A stretch of 57,301 nt of DNA from Planctomycetota bacterium (lineage in GTDB: Bacteria; Planctomycetota; GCA-002687715): assembly GCA_002687715.1 (NCBI GenBank), contig NZBC01000093.1, forward strand, positions 1-57,301, read 5' to 3'. Both the position numbers and the translations under genes were made by a program. The notes below the pieces were generated by a model. It did no database searches. It was not told where the DNA came from and was given only the letters and a program-made list of their open reading frames with translations. Position 1 is the stretch's first letter, and every line of letters begins with the position of its first letter. Positions 8,429 through 15,891 of the stretch are shown in pieces.

Positions 8429-9822
8429 TCAGAACTGGAAGTAGATGAACGGGATCTGGGTCTTGAAGAAGATCTGAGTCACCGCCCCCGCGAAGACGAT
8501 CGTGGCGAGCGGTCCGAGCCACCAGGTGTTCCTTGACTCCAACTCCTGCGAGTTCGGCGAGCCCCACGTCAGGAGAAGGGCGAGCACGAAACAGCCGTAG
8601 TTGATTTGTCTCAGGTCGAGGACCTTCAGCGAGAGATCGCCGACGCCGTCGAGCACGAACATGGACGCAAACATCGCCCACGCAGATTGGATCGTCTCTG
8701 CGCGGAAGAGCAGCCATCCGATGATGGCGATGAGAAAAGTCAGCGCCACCTTCACGGGGCCCGGGGCCGTCCGAAGAGCGGCCGCTTCCCCAACCGACGC
8801 TCCAACGCCAGCCAGCCACCCTGGTAGGCGCCCCAGGCCACGAACGTCCACGCCGCGCCGTGCCACAGACCTCCCAGCAGCATTGTCAGGCCGAGGTTGA
8901 CGTAGGTCCGGATCGATCCTCGCTTGTTCCCGCCGAGCGGTATGTAGAGGTAGTCGCGGAGCCACGTCGAGAGCGAGATGTGCCAACGCCGCCAGAACTC
9001 GGTGATGCTCTTCGACTTGTAGGGCGAGTTGAAGTTGACGGGGAACTCGAACCCGAACATGCGACCGAGACCGATCGCCATGTCGGAGTAGCCCGAGAAG
9101 TCGTAGTAGATCTGAAAGGTGTAGGCGAGCAGGCCGACCCAAGACGCTGCGCATCCCGGATCGGTCGCCGCGAACGCTGCGTCCGCCACCGGAGCGAGGT
9201 TGTCGGCGATGATCAGCTTCTTGGCCATGCCGATCTGGAACAGCCGCGCGCCCGACGAGAACTTCTCCCAGCTGTGCTCGCGCGATCGGAGCTGCTTCTC
9301 GAGGGTGTTGTAGCGGACGATGGGGCCCGCCACGAGCTGCGGAAACAGCGCGACGTAGCACGCGAAGTGATCGAACCGTTCGACGGGGCGAGCCGCCCCG
9401 CGGTAGATGTCGATCGAGTAGCTCATGCTCTGGAAGGTGTAGAACGAGATTCCCACCGGGAGGACGATCGCGGGCCAGCTGATGTGCCCGACGTCCCATT
9501 GCGCGAGCAGGGCATTGAGCGAATCGATGCCAAAATTCCAGTACTTGAAGTAGCCCAGGAGCCCGAGGTTGACGCAGATCGACAGGATCAAGAACCGTCG
9601 ACGTTGGCCCGAGTCGCGCGATGCGTAGATCGTCCTGCCGGCCCAATAGTCGATGACCGTGGAGGACAGCATCAAGAGGACGAAGTCGGGTCGCCACCAC
9701 CCATAGAAGAGGTAGCTCGCGAGCGTGAGGACTGCTTCGCGTTCGCCCTTCCGTACGAGGTAGTAGAGCCCCAGCGTCGCAGGCAAGAAGCAGAAGAGAA
9801 AGGCGTAGGAGGCGAAGACCAT
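8429..9822 (-). CDS. MBOAT-family O-acyltransferase (AlgI-like), apparent frameshift
   Basis: From the ATG at 9822 the frame encodes a multi-pass MBOAT protein (MVFASYAFLFCFLPATLGLY; EFWRRWHISLSTWLRDYLYI; catalytic His in GGLWHGAAW) but stops at 8752 after RPRAP. The missing C-terminus lies in the next frame: VKVALTFLIAIIGWLLFRA through IPFIYFQF, ending at 8429. A -1 slip, or one base missing from the G/C run at about 8754-8766, joins them into the expected length of about 465 residues. AlgI-type proteins move acyl groups across the inner membrane for polysaccharide O-acetylation. It sits 6 bases after pyrE and directly before the AlgJ-like partner. An assembly error is the simplest explanation; a true mutation would truncate the protein. 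Confidence 0.85.
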
Positions 9823-9828
9823 CGAACG

Positions 9829-10380
9829 TCAGACGGGGAGGTCGGCGCGGCCCAAGATCGATTCCAGGGTGAAGCCCGCGGCAGCAAAGGCCTCCTTCGC
9901 GCCTTCGCCGCGGTCGACGAGGCAGATGATGCGGCGAATGTCCCCGCCCTCGGCCTGGACGATTTCCGCGGCCTGAAGGGTGGAGCCACCCGTGGTGGTC
10001 GTGTCTTCTACGAGAGCGACGCGCATCCCGCTCTGAAATGGACCTTCGACCTGACGGCCGAGGCCGTGCTTCTTGGCTTCCTTACGGACGAAGAAGCCGA
10101 GGAGTCCCGCGTGCGCGGCATCCTGGTCGGCGGCGGCCAGGATCGCGGAGGTCAACGGAACGGCGCCGACGGCCATGCCACCGACCGCGGCGACGTCATC
10201 GCCTTCGGCGAGCATATCGAGGACCAGGCGCCCCGCGAGCGCGACGCCTCGCGGGCGCATCAGCGTTTGTCGCAAATCCAGGTAGAAATCGCTCTCACGC
10301 CCGCTGGCCAGGACGACCTTGCGGCGTTCGAACGAGACTTCGAGGATCAATTCGAGCAACTCGGTGCGCGCGTCGGACAT
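9829..10380 (-). CDS. pyrE: Orotate phosphoribosyltransferase
   Basis: A 183-residue enzyme that converts orotate and PRPP to orotidine monophosphate in pyrimidine synthesis. The PRPP-binding motif is VALVEDTTTTGGS, and the substrate region SGRESDFYLDLRQTLMRP is typical of PyrE. I chose the ATG at 10380 (MSDARTELLELI); an in-frame ATG eight codons earlier would add an atypical leader. It is the first gene of a minus-strand set with the MBOAT and AlgJ-like genes, and is divergent from the transporter-like operon with about 90 bases between starts. Confidence 0.9.
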   Translation of the reverse strand: MSDARTELLELILEVSFERRKVVLASGRESDFYLDLRQTLMRPRGVALAGRLVLDMLAEGDDVAAVGGMAVGAVPLTSAILAAADQDAAHAGLLGFFVRKEAKKHGLGRQVEGPFQSGMRVALVEDTTTTGGSTLQAAEIVQAEGGDIRRIICLVDRGEGAKEAFAAAGFTLESILGRADLPV

Positions 10381-10440
10381 CTCGGGACTCCCTTGGCGGC
10401 GCATCCTACGTGGATCCGGGTGTGCCTGTCTCGAGTTGAA

Positions 10441-10459
10441 CCCCCGCCGATGGCGGGGG
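10441..10459 (+). promoter_or_regulatory. Hairpin overlapping the ribosome-binding site of the transporter-like operon
   Basis: A perfect 8-bp G+C stem pairs 10441-10448 (cccccgcc) with 10452-10459 (ggcggggg) across a 3-base loop. The likely Shine-Dalgarno sequence gggggagg (10455-10462), eight bases before the GTG at 10471, shares its first bases with the 3' arm, so the folded form would hide it. This could control translation of the operon. The alternative ATG at 10450 lies in the loop and has no ribosome-binding site. Confidence 0.45.
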
Positions 10460-10470
10460 AGGATGACTCC

Positions 10471-11748
10471 GTGCCCGCACTCGTTCCGATCCTCCTTCTC
10501 GCGCGGCTCCTAGCCCATCCTCAGGACGGGCCTGACGTCGACGTCCGCGTCCACGTCGAGGACACGCGGGTCGTGTTCCAGATCATGATGAACCTCGCAT
10601 TCGTCGATGAGATCGTCACGGTACCGAGGGAGAGGCCGGACGCCCTTCACGACGTCGAGCTGCCCGCGTTGAAGAAGGCGTTGGTTTCGTTCTACGAGAA
10701 GAACAACCGGGTCCGGATCGACGGGGTCACCGTTCTGCCCAAGGTGACTGAGTTCGAGAGGCCGCCGCCCGAGCTCCATCAGCTGCCCCGGTTTCCGAAC
10801 TACGGTATGCGAGCGATCATCAAGCTGCGCCTCGAACTCGAATACGAAACGACGTCACCGCCTCACGAGGTGGCCATGAAGTGGGGGCCGTTCCCTCTCA
10901 ACCCCGCCAACCCGGACGTACCGGGAGGAGACCCGCAGCCGCTCGACGTCACCGCGCAGATCTTCGCGCAGGGGGAGAGCCAGGTCATCCTGTTCATGCA
11001 GGAGCTACCCGAGCACGTGTGGGAGCGGGTCTCCGACGACGAGTTGACGGATCGGTTCCTTTCCGTGCCTGCGCCCATGGCAACGCCGACGCTTTCGGTG
11101 CCAGTCGTCTCCATGGGCATCGTCGGTGCGCTGCTCTCGATCGGTGCGATTCTCCTCGTGATCGGAGGGGTGAGGTCACGCGGCTATCGGAGGGCGGTGA
11201 TCGGCGGCCTCCTCGTTGCGGGGTGTACGTGGCCGTTCTTCCATTTCGAGGTGGACGATCCGTTCTCGGCGCGGGCGCTCCCGGACGAGGCCGAAGCGCT
11301 CGGGGTATTCCGCCCGCTGCACGGGAACATCTACAAGGCCTTCGACTTCACCAGCGAGAGCGAGATCTACGACGCGCTCGAGCGGAGCGTTCACGGCGAC
11401 CTGCTCGAGTCGTTGTACGGCGAGGTGTATCACTCGTTGATCATGCAGGACGAAGGGGGCGCCGTTTCACACGTCACCGAGGTGCGGTGGCTCGAGACCG
11501 AGGTCGAGGACGTTGGTGCGATGGTCGGCGCCCACGTCGGGTTTCAGGTCAAGGTGCGTTGGCAAGTGGACGGAGAGGTGCGCCACTGGGGACACGCTCA
11601 TTACCGGACCAACGAGTACCGCGCCCGCTATTCGGTAGTGAGGACAGGCGACGGATGGCGGATCGCCGGACACCATCCGCTGGGGTCGAAACGGATCGGC
11701 GCGTCCGTGCCGGAACGTCGGCAGCCGCCCGGGAGCGACGGCAAATGA
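10471..11748 (+). CDS. Membrane protein of unknown function, first gene of the metal-transporter-like operon
   Basis: A 425-residue protein; I chose GTG 10471 because gggggagg lies eight bases upstream and the product then begins with a signal-like segment (MPALVPILLLARLLAH). Residues 20-200 form a beta-rich ectodomain with no known motif. Two adjacent membrane segments follow (about 212-234 VSMGIVGALLSIGAILLVIG and 240-257). The C-terminal 165 residues (RPLHGNIYKAFDF, YGEVYHSLIMQDEGG, GDGWRIAGHHPLGS) look like a small alpha-beta domain of NTF2-like flavour, which is only an impression. The stop overlaps the next start (ATGA), so it is almost certainly made with the ABC proteins and may be a dedicated partner of the permease. 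Confidence 0.7.
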   Translation: MPALVPILLLARLLAHPQDGPDVDVRVHVEDTRVVFQIMMNLAFVDEIVTVPRERPDALHDVELPALKKALVSFYEKNNRVRIDGVTVLPKVTEFERPPPELHQLPRFPNYGMRAIIKLRLELEYETTSPPHEVAMKWGPFPLNPANPDVPGGDPQPLDVTAQIFAQGESQVILFMQELPEHVWERVSDDELTDRFLSVPAPMATPTLSVPVVSMGIVGALLSIGAILLVIGGVRSRGYRRAVIGGLLVAGCTWPFFHFEVDDPFSARALPDEAEALGVFRPLHGNIYKAFDFTSESEIYDALERSVHGDLLESLYGEVYHSLIMQDEGGAVSHVTEVRWLETEVEDVGAMVGAHVGFQVKVRWQVDGEVRHWGHAHYRTNEYRARYSVVRTGDGWRIAGHHPLGSKRIGASVPERRQPPGSDGK

Positions 11749-12428
11749 CTGGGACGCCCGCGGTTGTCATCGACGGAATGCGTTTCGGGTACGGAGACGG
11801 CGATTTCCGACTTGCCGTCGACGCCCTGAGCATCGCCGAAGGCGAGCGTGTGGCATGTGTCGGCCCGAGCGGCACCGGCAAGACGACGCTGGTGAACCTC
11901 ATCGCGGGCATCCAGGTGCCGGAGGCGGGTTCGGTGCGGCTCGGCGACGAGGTGGTCTCGTCCCTGACGGACGCGGAGCGGCGTCGCGTTCGCATCCGGG
12001 ACGTCGGCCTCGTGTTCCAGGAGTTCGAGTTGCTCGACTACCTGAGCGCGTACGAGAACCTCCTTCTGCCCTATCACTTGACGCCACACTTGAGACTCGA
12101 CGAGGACGTGAAGGCGAGAGCGTCCGAGCTCGCCGGCGCGATGGGCATCTCACACACCCTGGCTCGGCGCCCGGTCGGGCTGTCCCACGGCGAACGGCAG
12201 CGCGTTGCGATCTGCCGGGCGTTGCTCACCGAGCCACGACTCGTCATGTGCGACGAGCCCACCGGCAACCTCGATTCGAAAACGGCGATGGTCACCCTGG
12301 ATCTCCTCTTCGCGCAGGCCGAACGGCACGGCGCGACTCTGCTCATGGTCACGCACGACCAAGGACTCCTCCATCGGTTCGATCGCGTGATCGACGTCGA
12401 AGACCTGCAGGCGGAGTGGACGGCATGA
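11745..12428 (+). CDS. ABC transporter ATPase, LolD/MacB type
   Basis: A 227-residue ATPase. Walker A is GPSGTGKTT (residues 40-48), the Q-loop FQEFELLDYLSAYENLLLPY, the signature LSHGERQRVAICRALL, Walker B LVMCDEPTGNLDSKT and the H-loop MVTHD. The EPTGNLDS wording and short length place it with the LolD/MacB/FtsE class, not with the ZnuC or MntB ATPases normally found with ZnuA proteins. It overlaps both neighbours by four bases (ATGA) and should power the FtsX-type permease encoded next. The transported or extracted molecule is not known from sequence. Confidence 0.92.
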   Translation: MTGTPAVVIDGMRFGYGDGDFRLAVDALSIAEGERVACVGPSGTGKTTLVNLIAGIQVPEAGSVRLGDEVVSSLTDAERRRVRIRDVGLVFQEFELLDYLSAYENLLLPYHLTPHLRLDEDVKARASELAGAMGISHTLARRPVGLSHGERQRVAICRALLTEPRLVMCDEPTGNLDSKTAMVTLDLLFAQAERHGATLLMVTHDQGLLHRFDRVIDVEDLQAEWTA

Positions 12429-13594
12429 CCGGGGTATGGCTGCTGTCGTGGCGCTACGTGGCACATCATCGCGCTCAGACCGCCATTCTGGTGATCTGCC
12501 TCGCACTGCCGGTGTTCTTGCCGCTCGGAACCATGTGGGTCGTGGACCGCTACCAGTCCGAACTCGTCGTGCGCGCGGGGTCGACACCTCTTGTCGCAGG
12601 CGCCAAGGGCAACCGCTTCGACCTCGCCATGGTCGCGCTGTATTTTCGCGCGGGTCCCGGGAACGCGATCTCGTGGGCGCAGCTGGAGGAAATCCAGGAG
12701 AGCGGACTCGCGCTACCCATCCCGATCAACGTCCGGCATAGCGCGCGCGGGCGACCGATCGTCGGCACGTCGCCCGAGTACTTCGAGCTACGGCGGCTGC
12801 GCCCCCGCACGGGGACGCTGCCGTTGTGCCTGGGCGACGTCGTCCTCGGGGCCCGGGTCGCCGAAGAGCTCGGACTCGCGCCAGGGGGAAAGCTGGCCTC
12901 CGACCAGAAGAGCCACCATGACATCTCCAAGCCCACGGCACTCCGCATGTCGATCTGTGGTGTGTTGCGGAAGACCGGGACCGCCGACGACGGAGCGGTG
13001 TTCGTCGACGTCAGGACGACGTGGGTCCTCGAGGGGCTGGTGCACGGCCACCGCGCCGCGTCCAAAGTCGACCCGAACCGGGTGATCGGAAAGACCGACC
13101 ATCTCGTCCATCTGAGCCCCTCGTTGATTCCGCACCAGGAAGTCACGCCGGACAACGTCCGGAACTTCCACTATCACGGCCCGACGCACGCGCTGCCGCT
13201 GTCGGCCATCATCGTCATCCCTCACGATCTCAAGGGACGAACGCTGCTCAAGGCGCGGTTCAATGCGACGAAGCGTTGGCAGATGCTCGAGCCCGTCGAG
13301 GTGATCGAGGAGCTGATGGGCTTCGTGTTCAAGGTGAAGGTCTTCCTCGACGCCTATGCCGGTGTGCTCGCGATCGTGACGTCGATCATGGCGATGCTGG
13401 TGATCGCGCTGTCGCTGCGCCTGCGGAAAGCCGAGATGCGAACCCTCGACCGCATCGGGTGCAGCCGGGGTATGGTGTTCCTGCTCCACGCAGTGGAGAC
13501 CCTCACGGTTCTGGTGCTGAGCGTCCTGCTGGCCAGCGGCGCGCTTCTGATCCTGGCAGCGAGCCTGCCTCAGCTCTCGAAGGTGATCGAATGA
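12425..13594 (+). CDS. FtsX/MacB-type ABC permease
   Basis: A 389-residue protein with one N-terminal membrane segment (TAILVICLALPVFLPLGTMW), a periplasmic domain of about 270 residues, and at least two clear C-terminal segments (AYAGVLAIVTSIMAMLVIAL; LTVLVLSVLLASGALLILA). The pair is separated by KAEMRTLDRIGCSRGM, the coupling-helix region of FtsX/MacB permeases. Family members act in lipoprotein release, export or signalling across the membrane, not in classic metal import. The periplasmic domain has His-containing runs (KSHHDISK, NFHYHGPTHALP) that could bind metal. It is coupled by ATGA overlaps to the ATPase and the ZnuA-like gene. Confidence 0.88.
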   Translation: MTGVWLLSWRYVAHHRAQTAILVICLALPVFLPLGTMWVVDRYQSELVVRAGSTPLVAGAKGNRFDLAMVALYFRAGPGNAISWAQLEEIQESGLALPIPINVRHSARGRPIVGTSPEYFELRRLRPRTGTLPLCLGDVVLGARVAEELGLAPGGKLASDQKSHHDISKPTALRMSICGVLRKTGTADDGAVFVDVRTTWVLEGLVHGHRAASKVDPNRVIGKTDHLVHLSPSLIPHQEVTPDNVRNFHYHGPTHALPLSAIIVIPHDLKGRTLLKARFNATKRWQMLEPVEVIEELMGFVFKVKVFLDAYAGVLAIVTSIMAMLVIALSLRLRKAEMRTLDRIGCSRGMVFLLHAVETLTVLVLSVLLASGALLILAASLPQLSKVIE

Positions 13595-14529
13595 AGACGA
13601 TGAGATGGCCCGGCGGAGTTCTGGTGTTGGCAGCGGTCCTGGTCACGGTCGCTGCGTGCGGCGGGGAGGGCCAGAACGACCCGCCAACCGAGATCGAAGA
13701 CGCGGTCTACACGACCTTCTACCCGCTCGCGTGGATGGCGGAGCGCCTGGCGGGGGACGACATCGCGGTGCGGTGCCCGATTCCGGCTGATGAGGATCCC
13801 ATCTTCTGGCAACCGAGCCGCGACGCCGTGGCCGCGTTCCAGAACGCGCGGCTGATCGCGATCAACGGAGCCGAGTTCGAGAAGTGGGTCGCGACGGCGA
13901 GCCTGCCGGTGAGCCGGGTCGTCGAAACGGCGGCGGCGCTGCAGGAACCTCTCATCACCTTCAAGGGTGACAAGCACAGTCACGGGGGGGTGGATCACGT
14001 CCACGAGGGGGTCGACGGCCACACCTGGGTGGACCCACAGAACGCCAAGGTGCAGGCGATGAAGCTCGCGAAGGCGATGGCAAAGACGTGGCCCGACCAC
14101 AGCCCGGCAATCATGCAACGGGTCGGAGACCTCCAGAACGCCCTGGACCGCCTGCACGTGCGGCTGCTCGCCATGTCTTCCAGGGTCCGCGAGATCACGC
14201 TCCTCACCAATCACCCGGCCTACAACTACCTCGCCCGTCGCTACCAGTGGAAGCTCAAGAACTTCGACCTCGACCCAGAGGAGCCGATCCCCAATGCAAC
14301 GCTCGCGAAGCTAGCCGTCGGGGTGGAGAAGGCCGGCGTGGTTCGCATCATGCTCTGGGAATCCGCGCCGAACGCGGCGACGGCGCGGCTTCTCGAGGAC
14401 CGGTTTCGAGTGAAGAGTGTCGTGTTCTCGCCCCTCGAGGCGCGGTCGGAAGACGACGTCGCGCGCGGCGCCGACTACATCAAGCTCATGGAGGAGAACG
14501 TCTCCCGTCTCGGCGCCGCCTTGAAGTAG
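13591..14529 (+). CDS. ZnuA-like metal-binding lipoprotein
   Basis: A 312-residue substrate-binding protein. The lipobox is TVAAC at residue 23. The Zn/Mn cluster A-I fold is visible: YTTFYPLAWMAERLAGDD, LIAINGAEFEKWV, the His-rich loop KHSHGGVDHVHEGVDGHTW, TNHPAYNYLARRY and a final LWESAPNA. Two of the usual metal-ligand histidines remain (GHTWVDP and TNHPAYN). The first, normally DPH in the DPHTFEP-like stretch, is replaced by Ile (EDPIFWQPS). Binding of zinc or a related metal is therefore likely but the site is changed. The usual ZnuB/ZnuC partners are absent; the operon supplies LolD and FtsX types. Confidence 0.85.
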   Translation: MKTMRWPGGVLVLAAVLVTVAACGGEGQNDPPTEIEDAVYTTFYPLAWMAERLAGDDIAVRCPIPADEDPIFWQPSRDAVAAFQNARLIAINGAEFEKWVATASLPVSRVVETAAALQEPLITFKGDKHSHGGVDHVHEGVDGHTWVDPQNAKVQAMKLAKAMAKTWPDHSPAIMQRVGDLQNALDRLHVRLLAMSSRVREITLLTNHPAYNYLARRYQWKLKNFDLDPEEPIPNATLAKLAVGVEKAGVVRIMLWESAPNAATARLLEDRFRVKSVVFSPLEARSEDDVARGADYIKLMEENVSRLGAALK

Positions 14530-14545
14530 CGTCGCGGTTCGGCGC

Positions 14546-15022
14546 TCACCGCTCCCAGAGCTGCTTCTGTCCGGTCACGGTCACGATCATGAGGTGACGC
14601 GGTTGCACCGTGTATTGGCCGGACGCATACCACTGCTCCGCACCCTCCAGCCGGTAGTAGAGGATACGGTTCGCGGTCTTCCAGCGACCGCGCAGCGCCC
14701 CGCCGCTACCCGTGTGCCCGCCCGTGGATCCGGTCGGCGTGGGCACGTTGACGGACGTGCCGCCGTTCTGCAGGACGAAGGTCCCGTCGGCATTGAGCGT
14801 CGAGTAGGTCTCCGACACGGTGCTGACCGGGTAGCGCGGATCGGAGATCCGATGCGTCTGCGTTCGCCGCCACCGTCCGACCAGCCGGGAATCGCGCTCC
14901 GCGCTCCGACCCTCGGCGGGTTGTCCCGAGCCTCCGACCTCGCTCCCCGCCGGATCTCCCCCGCAGGCGCTGAGGACGACGAAAAGCGCTCCGACGACAC
15001 CGGTGATGATCGTGCGTGACAT
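14546..15022 (-). CDS. Small lipoprotein, lipocalin-like
   Basis: A 158-residue protein with a lipobox (FVVLSAC, Cys20) followed by a flexible Gly/Ser/Glu-rich linker. The mature part begins SRLVGRWRRTQTHRI and continues TYSTLNADGTFVLQNGGTSV and LRGRWKTANRILYYRLEGAEQW. This LVGxW, DGTF and GxW pattern is typical of lipocalin-like small beta-barrel lipoproteins of unknown function. It converges with the ZnuA-like gene, 16 bases away. Confidence 0.7.
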   Translation of the reverse strand: MSRTIITGVVGALFVVLSACGGDPAGSEVGGSGQPAEGRSAERDSRLVGRWRRTQTHRISDPRYPVSTVSETYSTLNADGTFVLQNGGTSVNVPTPTGSTGGHTGSGGALRGRWKTANRILYYRLEGAEQWYASGQYTVQPRHLMIVTVTGQKQLWER

Positions 15023-15114
15023 GGCGAACCCTCCAGGGATGGATGCTCCAACGCGGGATCAGTGGCTGGGCACGAGGCTTCGTGACGTGAAAACCTGGAG
15101 CGGGCGTCCGACGG

Positions 15115-15891
15115 TCACCGGGGCTCGAGCAGAGCGGTGTAGCGCACGAGTCCCATGCGGGCGAACTTGTCCATCTGGAGATGCTCCACCACGGCCCGGT
15201 AGGTCCGGCCCTTCTTGGGCGTGAAGGTCAACCGATGCTGGTAGACCTCGGTGTCCGTCGCCGCCGCGAGCTGGCCATCGTCACGGTAGATCCGCACGGA
15301 GACTTTGCGCGCGATCGATACGACGACGAGGGTGAGCGGCCTGGGCGGCAGATCGACGAGATCGATGACGTCCGCATTGCCGGCGGGATCGACGGGCTTG
15401 CTGGCGAAACCGAACGTGCCATACGCCGCGGCGGACGATCGATCTCCTTCCTCGAGCGATCCGCGAACGGTCCCCATCACGCGCAGCGTGCGATTCCGTT
15501 GAGACTGGGGGTGGTGCCGGCGGTGCAGGACGAGGTGGGCGATCGCTTCGCGGGTTTCCCCACTCACGAACCGCAACGTGGACACGTGATCGTGCCAGCC
15601 AGGTCGGCGCAGGATGACCTCGTGCAGACCAGGGCTCGCGACGAGTTCAAGCACTGCGTCCGTTCGGGCGAAGCCAGCCAACTCGCTGTCGAGGTAGACC
15701 GCCGCCGAGACAGGGAGCGACCGGATGCGCAGGGTGCCCGGTGCTCCCTGGACGGCCGTCTTGATCGGGGTCAGCGGTGCGTTCAGGCGGAACGTGTCCG
15801 GCGCCCCGCCGTGACGGGGGACGAAGATCACGAGGGCCACCACCGTGGCCACCACGATCAGCGCAACGACATATGCCTTGGATAGGACCAT
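15115..15891 (-). CDS. Membrane-anchored PEGA-domain protein
   Basis: A 258-residue protein with one N-terminal membrane segment (VVALIVVATVVALVIFVP). A PEGA-like domain follows at about residues 50-105: TLRIRSLPVSAAVYLDSELAG, then SPGLHEVILRRPGWHDH. The C-terminal half is beta-rich (PPRPLTLVVVSIARKVSVRI; YRAVVEHLQMDKFARMGL) and unknown. PEGA domains are beta-sandwiches, often on cell-surface proteins. The start at 15891 lies inside the 3' end of the PLD-like gene (34-base overlap), so the two are likely co-translated. It is the last gene of the long minus-strand envelope run. Confidence 0.7.
   Translation of the reverse strand: MVLSKAYVVALIVVATVVALVIFVPRHGGAPDTFRLNAPLTPIKTAVQGAPGTLRIRSLPVSAAVYLDSELAGFARTDAVLELVASPGLHEVILRRPGWHDHVSTLRFVSGETREAIAHLVLHRRHHPQSQRNRTLRVMGTVRGSLEEGDRSSAAAYGTFGFASKPVDPAGNADVIDLVDLPPRPLTLVVVSIARKVSVRIYRDDGQLAAATDTEVYQHRLTFTPKKGRTYRAVVEHLQMDKFARMGLVRYTALLEPR

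Noticed and set aside
8860..10440. Very long plus-strand open frame running into the first gene of the transporter-like operon
   Set aside because: This part is antisense to the MBOAT gene and pyrE, both of which have clear family matches; the real gene starts near 10471.
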